From Marine Group III euryarchaeote CG-Epi4 (GTDB lineage: Archaea > Thermoplasmatota > Poseidoniia > MGIII > CG-Epi1): DNA of 20,393 nucleotides. The DNA lies in assembly GCA_001875365.1 (NCBI GenBank), contig MIYX01000005.1, forward strand, positions 1 through 20,393, written 5' to 3'. This document shows, piece by piece, positions 14,375 through 20,393 of this stretch (its first letter is position 1; every line of letters begins with the position of its first letter). The notes below the pieces were generated by a model, which had not been told where the DNA came from, made no database searches, and saw only the letters and a list, made by a program, of their open reading frames with translations. The position numbers were made by a program, and so were the translations under genes.

Positions 14375-16738
14375 CTAACTCTTACTCAAAGTGTAGTACA
14401 ATGTACCGTGCATCATATTATGATACCAACCATTAACCCAGTCTTTGACTATTCTATAACTTGTTGGTTGGTAACACCAAATGTGTAGTGCTTTTTCGTG
14501 CTCTAAATCTGCAATATCATAATACATCTGCTGCCTCTGAAAGGTATCCTGTTCTGCTGCAGCTTCCATTATTAAATTATCAAGATCATCATATTGAAAT
14601 CCTAAGTAATTAGATGGATAGTAGCCCTCAGCACCATGTAAGAAAGGGTGCGCAAAATTGTGCGGATCTGAATAATCTGCACCCCATCCAAGCATGAATA
14701 TTGGAATTTCTCGAGTCTTTAATTTATCCAAAAACAGTGGCCACTCTAAGCCTTGAATTTCGATATCAAATTTAGGATTTAAACTCTCTATTGCATTTTC
14801 AAGCAATAATAGCCCTTCAAGTCTTACATCATTACCTAGATTGTAGTAAGCATCTACACTGAAGCCTGTATCCCAAACACCAGCCTCCCTAAAGTGCATT
14901 TCTGCCATTGATAAATCGTAACTATATTGCGGCCCATTTGGATTATATCCCAACATGCCATCAGGTATAGGACCTCTTGGCTGCTTACCCCTGTTGTCTA
15001 TTACATCATTGATAAAAGTATCATAATCAAATGAATAACAGAAACCTTTCCTAATATCTTCATTAGCAAAGAAATCACTAGAAGGTGCTGAACTTGTTTG
15101 ATCTACATTAGCGATATCATGATTGAATGAAATTTGAATCATAGTCATAGAAGGAAGATTGGATTTATAATCAATATTATCATAAGTTAATGCTTCATCA
15201 ACAAAAGTTGGTTGAACATAAACTGAATCTGCATTTCCAGATCGAAGTTCTAGTAATCTTGCAGATTGATCATTATTCTTTTTGATAACTACAGTTTCTA
15301 TGAAACCTTTTGCTGTAACACCAAAAGACTGCCTCTCACTATCAGACCAGCCTCTCCAATAGTTTGGATAATATTGCATTAAAACATACTGCTCTGGAAC
15401 CCATTTACCACCATAATCCTCATTCATCATGTATGGCCCGGTACCCATTACTTCTTTTTCAATTGAAGTACATTGTGTACCTGCTGCAGGATAACCACAA
15501 CCTTTGCTAGTGACCCAATCCTTAGATACAATGGAACCTGCAGTATAGGCCATTATTGGTAAAAATCGTGGTGCAGCTTCCTTCAATTGAAATTGAACTG
15601 TGTATTGATCTATTTTTGTTATACTGTCTACAATACCATCACCATCTTCATCAGTATCATCAAGTAATTCTGCATACATCCAGGATGGACCCAGACCCAT
15701 TATCAATAATCTATTAATTGAAAAAACTACATCATCTGCGTCCATCGATGAACCATCATGAAATGTAACTCCTTGTCTAATTTTGAAAGTATAAGTCAAA
15801 CCGTCTTGTGATATACCTCCATTAGATGTAGAAGGCACTTCGGTAGCTAAAACTGGAATCAATTTATCTTCCTGATCTCTGTCATAAAATACTAAGGTTT
15901 CATAAGTATTTGAGAGAACTCCTCCGCTAGCTGAATCATAAGCTTCTGCCGGATCTAATGTTCGTGGATCTCCTATACTAACAGTTGTGTATACCTTAGG
16001 ATCTGGAGATTTAGACTCTGATGATTGCTCTGCAATTACTCTAATCGTTCTGTAGACCGTATCTGGGATATTATCTTCGCTGGTAACTGTGAGTTTGACT
16101 GGATAGCTACCAAGTACTGAAAAACTACTAAAACCACCTGCAGAGCCAAAAGTATGAGATACCTCTGAACCTGTACCAGTTTCGCCATCACCAAAATCCC
16201 AAGACCATGAAGTTATTGCTGAATTCGATACAGACCAATCACCATCTTCATCTTGGGACCAGGCCCAAGAACCGGCTCCATTGAAATCTACAGAAGCACC
16301 AGGGGAAACCACTGAAGCTTTAACTGAAAGGATTCCATGAGGCACTCCTGAACCCTCATTAACTTCACCATGTAAAACTGTAATGTACGTTAGTCCCTGA
16401 TCGTTATTACCAACAGCCCCATCGTCATCAGTAACTGATAAGGAAACAATGTAATCACCTGGACTCTGATATCTGTGCATTGCCATTTTGGTAGTGGCTG
16501 TATTACCATCTCCAAAATCCCACAGATAAGAAGAAATTGAACCATCTACATCTTCTGATTGTGATGCGTCAAATTGAATTTGGTCATTAAGATTTACAAC
16601 TCGCAAACCAGTTACTACATCAACAACTGCAGTAGGATTGATATTCTTCCCTATGGCTTCATCTGTGTCAATACAACCTGAAAACATTAGCAGGCCAACA
16701 ATGGCCATCGAGCATATTTTTTGTATTTGATTTTTCAT
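14375..16738 (-). CDS. Peptide-binding lipoprotein with two PKD domains (SBP_bac_5 type)
   Basis: This 787-residue protein has a signal peptide ending MFSGC, so C22 is a likely lipid-anchored cysteine. Two PKD-type Ig-like domains follow (about 35-122 and 135-236), each with the hallmark WDFGDG (73-78 and 180-185). The rest (about 248-780) is a family 5 extracellular solute-binding protein, with landmarks GDPRTLDPAEA, the ligand-lobe FKIRQGVTFHDG, MGTGPYM (about 431-437) and the late FMLGWGADYSDP. An acidic DTDEDGDGIVD loop (361-371) resembles a calcium site. PKD domains ahead of a binding protein are unusual and may extend it beyond the surface layer. Its ATG abuts the preceding gene's TAA, with a GGTGA ribosome-binding site inside that gene. 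It delivers peptides to the fused permease downstream. Confidence 0.92.
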   Translation of the reverse strand: MKNQIQKICSMAIVGLLMFSGCIDTDEAIGKNINPTAVVDVVTGLRVVNLNDQIQFDASQSEDVDGSISSYLWDFGDGNTATTKMAMHRYQSPGDYIVSLSVTDDDGAVGNNDQGLTYITVLHGEVNEGSGVPHGILSVKASVVSPGASVDFNGAGSWAWSQDEDGDWSVSNSAITSWSWDFGDGETGTGSEVSHTFGSAGGFSSFSVLGSYPVKLTVTSEDNIPDTVYRTIRVIAEQSSESKSPDPKVYTTVSIGDPRTLDPAEAYDSASGGVLSNTYETLVFYDRDQEDKLIPVLATEVPSTSNGGISQDGLTYTFKIRQGVTFHDGSSMDADDVVFSINRLLIMGLGPSWMYAELLDDTDEDGDGIVDSITKIDQYTVQFQLKEAAPRFLPIMAYTAGSIVSKDWVTSKGCGYPAAGTQCTSIEKEVMGTGPYMMNEDYGGKWVPEQYVLMQYYPNYWRGWSDSERQSFGVTAKGFIETVVIKKNNDQSARLLELRSGNADSVYVQPTFVDEALTYDNIDYKSNLPSMTMIQISFNHDIANVDQTSSAPSSDFFANEDIRKGFCYSFDYDTFINDVIDNRGKQPRGPIPDGMLGYNPNGPQYSYDLSMAEMHFREAGVWDTGFSVDAYYNLGNDVRLEGLLLLENAIESLNPKFDIEIQGLEWPLFLDKLKTREIPIFMLGWGADYSDPHNFAHPFLHGAEGYYPSNYLGFQYDDLDNLIMEAAAEQDTFQRQQMYYDIADLEHEKALHIWCYQPTSYRIVKDWVNGWYHNMMHGTLYYTLSKS

Positions 16739-17560
16739 TTAGTTCACCGTTATTGTGAATTGAGAACCTGCATTACATTCTGCTGGAACTTGAACATTAA
16801 CAGACCTACCATCAGGTAGACCTACTGTCAAAACTTGGCCCGGAACGACACCCGGAGGGACTGTTATTGTCATACTAGTAGGCTCATTTGATGGAACTGG
16901 AGGTACTGCTGCCTGAGGAGGTGAGACTGGTGGCGCCACTGGATTTGGTGCCTGTTGAACAGGAGGTGCAGACATAGGTGGAGCTGCTACTGGAGGTTGA
17001 GTCGGTGCTTGAGCTGGAAAACCCCAGTCATCTTGTGGTTCTTCATCTTTCCCAATAAATGAGATATATCCTCCATAAGCTACTGAACCGATTCCTCCCA
17101 ATATTAAAAACATGAATATGTATTCATTGATTGTAGAATACCGTGATGTAATTGTATCAGAAGCTAATCCTGAGCCTCCGTTTTCATATCCCTTTAGAGT
17201 ATAGTCACCAGTACTGTCTTGTACAACTTCAAATTTAATTATTACACTATTACCAACACCAAAATCTCCCATTATATCTGAACCAAAGCGGAAAGGTGGA
17301 TCATTTTCGGATCTTCCGATTGTTTCTAACCAAACTAGTGTTTTGCCATTGTCAATCTCAATTCTTGCAATACTATCTGAAATAGTGATTGTATCTCCAA
17401 TAGAATAATCACTATACTTTTCTTGTCCAGATGAAGTATCAATTTGATCTACAAAATCTTGCCCTGAGATACACATCATCTTCGGAAAAATATAAGTTAA
17501 CCCAAGAAGTCCAATAACTGCAAATACGACACCTACTGCAATAAATGTATTGACGCGCAC
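16739..17560 (-). CDS. Two-TM protein with beta-rich external domain, Pro-rich linker and C-terminal beta module
   Basis: I do not recognise this 273-residue protein as a named family. It has a membrane helix at about 5-27, an external beta-rich region (about 45-140), a second helix at about 146-168, and a Pro/Ala/Gln-rich linker (about 180-225). It ends in a compact module (about 228-273) of the pattern VPPGVVPGQVLTVGLPDGR followed by VQVPAECNAGSQFTITV. The external region resembles an OB-fold, but this is only an impression. With both termini inside, the linker and final module would be cytoplasmic. The start is GTG at 17558-17560, fitting a leaderless transcript from the TATA-like element upstream. 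The TAA touches the ATG of the binding-protein gene, so the two are tightly coupled. A role in assembling or regulating the transporter is inference. Confidence 0.65.
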   Translation of the reverse strand: MRVNTFIAVGVVFAVIGLLGLTYIFPKMMCISGQDFVDQIDTSSGQEKYSDYSIGDTITISDSIARIEIDNGKTLVWLETIGRSENDPPFRFGSDIMGDFGVGNSVIIKFEVVQDSTGDYTLKGYENGGSGLASDTITSRYSTINEYIFMFLILGGIGSVAYGGYISFIGKDEEPQDDWGFPAQAPTQPPVAAPPMSAPPVQQAPNPVAPPVSPPQAAVPPVPSNEPTSMTITVPPGVVPGQVLTVGLPDGRSVNVQVPAECNAGSQFTITVN

Positions 17561-17571
17561 ACTACAACACT

Positions 17572-17599
17572 TTACCTGTTAGATTTAAGGCTTACCTGT
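17572..17599 (-). promoter_or_regulatory. TATA-like box flanked by an 8-base direct repeat
   Basis: On the minus strand ACAGGTAA occurs twice, at 17592-17599 and 17572-17579, exactly 20 bases apart. CCTTAAATCT lies between them, centred about 26 bases before the GTG at 17560. The arrangement suits a promoter with a two-site operator on one face of the helix, driving the transporter genes separately from the upstream protease gene. Pattern-based. Confidence 0.4.
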
Positions 17600-17602
17600 A
17601 AT

Positions 17603-19642
17603 CTAATTGTTGAATAATTTATTTCTGTAGGCTGTAACAACTGCCACACCCGCAACTAATATTCCGAGTACTACTGATATAGCCATGAAATTATCCGTAG
17701 AACTTTCTGACTCACCATAAGCATAGAAACTCGAATGTGTAGATAGTGAATATGATCCTGAATCGCCTACAGATCTTACTAATAGCGTGTGATCTCCAGT
17801 AAATGAAATCTCTTTAGAATCAAGAGTAATTTTCCAATTAACGTATATTGATTCGTTACTGCTAACTTCATATGATGCTTCTCTCCATGAACTGCCGTCA
17901 AGACTGTATTCTACCTTTGATAATTCTAGCCCACGTCCCCAAGCAATGCCTGTAAACTCATTAATATTATTTCCAGATTGCCATCCTAGTTGACTGCCGG
18001 TAATGTGTGCTTGTAAGTCAACATTAACATTTTCCAAGTCTGTATTTATTAGAGAAGATTGAACTGCCTCATAAGCATCCGCCATACCCCAACCGAAATG
18101 TCGATTCCAGTATGGATCTAGTTCAGGATAAGTGGCCCAAGGACCTTCTTCAACGCCCTCTCCATCTGCTGAAGTAAGTGTTTCTTTTCTTTCGGCTGTT
18201 AAGCGTAAAATTTCTCTAATTTCAAGAGGATCTAATTCAGAATTTGCTTCTATCATCAAAGCAATTACTCCCGAAACTGCGGGTGTTGCATACGATGTTC
18301 CACTGCCTCTTCCACTGTAACCATTATCTGCAGCATCTTGACCTGGAAGTCTATTGTAACAGCTACTACTGGCATAACAAGCTTCAGCCTGAATGATATT
18401 TGTACCTGGAGCAGATATATCGGGTTTCATTTCATTATATGGATTTCCATCATTGTTGTCTCGACGAGGGCCTCTACTTGAGTATGAAGCAATACCGTCG
18501 TCTTCTCTATCTACTGTATTTTTATCATCCAAAGCTCCAACTGTTATCGAAAGACTAGAGGAGCCCATACCTGAAAGTCCATCATTATCTGAACCTGAAT
18601 TACCTGCTGCAACAGAAACCACCACGCCAGCTAGTGTAGCTTCATCTAAAACTTGCGAAAACATGTCTGAACCATCAGAGCCTCCACTTTCGTGTGAAGT
18701 AATTCCCCAAGATAACGATATTATATCAATTCCAAAACTTTCATTTCCAACACCTGCCCAAGCTGTATCTTTATTATCTATAACCCAGTTTAAGCCGTCC
18801 ATCGCAGATTCGTAAAATTCTTGCTCTAATACATAATTTTCAAACGGACCTGCACCAACTGCAGTACCTATTCTAACATCAACTAAATCTGCGTCTGGTG
18901 CTGAACCTGTGAAATTTGAGGATTCACCATTTGGTAAGATACCATTACTTGCAGCCATACCTGCACACGCAGTTCCATGCTGATTTTGATCGTCAGGGTC
19001 AAATGAGCCATCATCCTCTTGTAGCGAAGCCATACACAAAGCGTCGTCTGAACATACTGCATCATATCCTGCAATATATTTGCCATCTAAGCCAGGATGC
19101 TCATTGTCGATTCCTGTATCCACTACTGCAATATTAACTCCATTACCTGTGAATCCTAAATCCCAAGCTCCATCAGGATAAATTGAAGAATTACTAGCTT
19201 TAATTGCTGGCGTCTGAACATCTCCGTAAAATACAACTTTATTGTATGGCTCTACCATAAGGACACCTGGAAAATTACTTATTGTCTCAAATAATTCAGC
19301 ATTAACTGTACCTAGTAAAAGTCCGTGAACTAAATCTACGTTGACTTTTACTGATATGCCTAATTCCTCTAATAAAATTAAGTCTTCATTAATAGGCTGA
19401 TGATCATAAATTACACCAATGGCGTATTCATCATCAATAGTTTCCAACCAATCTACAATCTTATTTCGATTTAAATCTCTTGATGTACTTTCCCACCATA
19501 AGCTTTCTTCCCAAAAATCCACCTTCACGTCTGGAATTTCAGATAATTCAGTTTTAATTTCTTCTGGATTTGATATGCCTGAAGCTGGTAATGAAATAAA
19601 AACCAACATTAATGCTATCATTAGAATGTTTATTCTTTCCAC
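17603..19642 (-). CDS. Secreted, membrane-anchored subtilisin-like (S8) protease, operon-leading copy
   Basis: This 679-residue S8 family protease has a signal peptide (about 1-21) and an N-terminal region with WWESTSRDLNRNKIVD, the same element as in the other protease here. Its triad is D175 (VVDTG), H222 (NQHGTACAG) and S450 (GSGTSYATP), with oxyanion N348 (AAGN). A beta-rich domain (about 535-640) includes FTGDHTLLVRSVGDSG, similar to EGNQTLMVRALKDS in the paralogue. A C-terminal helix (about 652-670) with a basic end should anchor it, domain outward. Four extra cysteines (C197, C203, C422, C428) could form disulfides. The start is GTG at 19640-19642, with a TATA box fitting a leaderless transcript. 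It precedes the peptide importer genes by 42 bases and probably feeds them. Confidence 0.93.
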   Translation of the reverse strand: MERINILMIALMLVFISLPASGISNPEEIKTELSEIPDVKVDFWEESLWWESTSRDLNRNKIVDWLETIDDEYAIGVIYDHQPINEDLILLEELGISVKVNVDLVHGLLLGTVNAELFETISNFPGVLMVEPYNKVVFYGDVQTPAIKASNSSIYPDGAWDLGFTGNGVNIAVVDTGIDNEHPGLDGKYIAGYDAVCSDDALCMASLQEDDGSFDPDDQNQHGTACAGMAASNGILPNGESSNFTGSAPDADLVDVRIGTAVGAGPFENYVLEQEFYESAMDGLNWVIDNKDTAWAGVGNESFGIDIISLSWGITSHESGGSDGSDMFSQVLDEATLAGVVVSVAAGNSGSDNDGLSGMGSSSLSITVGALDDKNTVDREDDGIASYSSRGPRRDNNDGNPYNEMKPDISAPGTNIIQAEACYASSSCYNRLPGQDAADNGYSGRGSGTSYATPAVSGVIALMIEANSELDPLEIREILRLTAERKETLTSADGEGVEEGPWATYPELDPYWNRHFGWGMADAYEAVQSSLINTDLENVNVDLQAHITGSQLGWQSGNNINEFTGIAWGRGLELSKVEYSLDGSSWREASYEVSSNESIYVNWKITLDSKEISFTGDHTLLVRSVGDSGSYSLSTHSSFYAYGESESSTDNFMAISVVLGILVAGVAVVTAYRNKLFNN

Positions 19643-19662
19643 AATATCCTAGTTAGAGTGTC

Positions 19663-19671
19663 AGATAAAAG
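19663..19671 (-). promoter_or_regulatory. TATA box of the operon-leading S8 protease
   Basis: CTTTTATCT on the minus strand is centred about 26 bases before the GTG at 19642, implying a leaderless message. The TTTTATC core matches that before tRNA-Ala and before the other protease. Confidence 0.5.
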
Positions 19672-19694
19672 TTTAGTGCCTCTCCTAAAGATGA

Positions 19695-19970
19695 CTATAC
19701 TCTCTTAGAGCAATAAGGACACATTGTCCATTTTAGGTCAACTGCTTTACCGCAACTAGAACAAGTTTTCATTTCTCTTTCCTTCTTCTCAGGCGCTTCC
19801 GACCACAAATTGGCCGGCGGTGGAGGTGGTAAAGGTTCAGGCCAAATCACAGATATTCCTAAACTGAATAAAAATAATGCTCCAGAAAGAATTTGTAAAA
19901 CTAAGTCTTCTGCATAGTACAGATTTAAAGCACCTAGCAATGAAGCTAGGAAAAATGTTTGTCTCAACAT
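19695..19970 (-). CDS. Small membrane protein with C-terminal zinc ribbon
   Basis: This 91-residue protein has two closely spaced hydrophobic helices (about 4-20 and 23-44), a short poly-Pro stretch (LPPPPPA), and a C-terminal zinc ribbon with C70-x2-C73 and C84-x2-C87. With a short turn between the helices, the ribbon should face the cytoplasm if the N-terminus does. Such small zinc-ribbon membrane proteins are common in archaea and uncharacterised. It starts 1 base after the stop of the acyl-CoA synthetase gene (TAA-A-ATG), so the two are co-transcribed. No function can be given. Confidence 0.72.
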   Translation of the reverse strand: MLRQTFFLASLLGALNLYYAEDLVLQILSGALFLFSLGISVIWPEPLPPPPPANLWSEAPEKKEREMKTCSSCGKAVDLKWTMCPYCSKRV

Positions 19971-19971
19971 T

Positions 19972-20393
19972 TTAGTCTGTATACATAGAATTTATTTCTT
20001 TAGACCAATTTTCATTAATCTGTTTTCGACGGATTTTCAGAGTTGGCGTCATCTCACTATTATCTATATCAAAATCTCGAGGTAAAATAGTGAACTTTTT
20101 AACTTGTTCAGGGTTTGAAAATCTAGAATTTAACGAATTAATTTGGGAATTTATTTCTTCAAATATTTCATTGCTTCCTGTAAATTCGGAAATAGGTCTT
20201 CCTCTCTTTTCTAACTCCTTAATCTGTTCTTGCGGATCTTTAGGAATATCGTCAGGATTCATTCCAAGTTTATCACGAAGAATTGCACCGCCATCAAGTG
20301 TTACAAGTCCTGAACAATAATTTCGAGAATCGCCAACTAAAAAGAACTGAGAAACTAAAGAAATAGACTTCATTGTTTCTTCAATTACAAGAG
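19972..20393 (-). CDS. Acyl-CoA synthetase (AMP-forming), C-terminal part; 5' end outside window
   Basis: This is the 3' part of a gene that runs off the right edge; the frame stays open to the last base, reading LVIEET just before the first visible Met. About 140 residues remain. The sequence fits the C-terminal lobe of long-chain fatty-acyl-CoA synthetases of the AMP-binding superfamily: ISLVSQFFLVGDSRNYCSG and LVTLDG, then the late FTILPRDFDID and EMTPTLKIRRK. The Lys in TPTLKIRR corresponds to the conserved catalytic lysine region of adenylation. It would activate fatty acids to acyl-CoA. The Met at 20371-20373 is internal, not a start. The small zinc-ribbon gene follows after 1 base. Confidence 0.88.
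   Translation of the reverse strand, partial: LVIEETMKSISLVSQFFLVGDSRNYCSGLVTLDGGAILRDKLGMNPDDIPKDPQEQIKELEKRGRPISEFTGSNEIFEEINSQINSLNSRFSNPEQVKKFTILPRDFDIDNSEMTPTLKIRRKQINENWSKEINSMYTD

Noticed and set aside
18393..18815. 140-codon plus-strand frame
   Set aside because: It is fully antisense to the S8 catalytic domain and gives a low-complexity Ser/Pro/Leu product typical of a shadow frame.
1..20393. CRISPR array, phage or insertion sequence
   Set aside because: No regularly spaced repeats, transposase or phage structural genes were seen; the region looks like stable chromosome.

Overview
The window looks like chromosome of a low-GC, planktonic-type euryarchaeon, most plausibly Marine Group II ('Ca. 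Poseidoniales', low-GC branch) or Marine Group III. This is inferred from the AT-rich DNA, a tRNA-Ala with archaeal features and encoded CCA, archaeal TATA boxes (often TTTTATC-like) about 26 bases before many starts, frequent GTG/TTG starts, and large secreted calcium-motif subtilases. No taxonomic marker is present, so this is a working assignment. No integrase, transposase, CRISPR array or rRNA was seen.

Layout. Bases 1-1784 (+) hold the Gly/Arg-rich tail of a truncated gene, a DUF4442 hotdog protein and a Rieske non-heme iron oxygenase, in overlapping order. An MFS transporter (1787-3073, -) converges on them. It is divergent from a small CxxC protein (3158-3520, +), followed by a MATE exporter (3555-4952, +). 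Converging on that is a minus-strand cluster of tandem-ACT protein, Smr-domain protein and LysE-type exporter (6186 down to 4929). Upstream of it lie a secreted subtilase (6218-8077, -) and tRNA-Ala(TGC) (8122-8198, -).

The centre of the window (8242-19642, all -) is one gene train for extracellular proteolysis and peptide handling. In transcription order it encodes a membrane-anchored subtilase, a two-TM protein with a Pro-rich tail, a lipoprotein-type peptide-binding protein with two PKD domains, a single polypeptide fusing DppB- and DppC-type permeases, DppD- and DppF-type ATPases, and an MsbA-like ABC half-transporter. The last four are coupled by 1-4 base overlaps. Upstream are a small zinc-ribbon membrane protein and the 3' end of an acyl-CoA synthetase gene that runs off the right edge.

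The most unusual content is in the peptide transporter. The DppB/DppC fusion carries about 110 extra, mostly hydrophobic residues between its two halves. The DppD-like ATPase carries about 73 extra residues, including two predicted membrane helices, between its Q-loop and its ABC signature. Both Dpp ATPases lack the usual C-terminal cysteine motif, and the binding protein has PKD domains ahead of its ligand-binding region. Together they suggest a remodelled peptide importer, coupled to an exporter and sitting behind a surface protease. A second protease of the same architecture lies just beyond the tRNA gene. The proposed flow is that anchored proteases cut external protein, the PKD-bearing lipoprotein captures peptides, and the fused transporter imports them. 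The flanking LysE, MATE and MFS genes could export surplus amino acids or toxic compounds. Those functional links are inference from domains and gene order.
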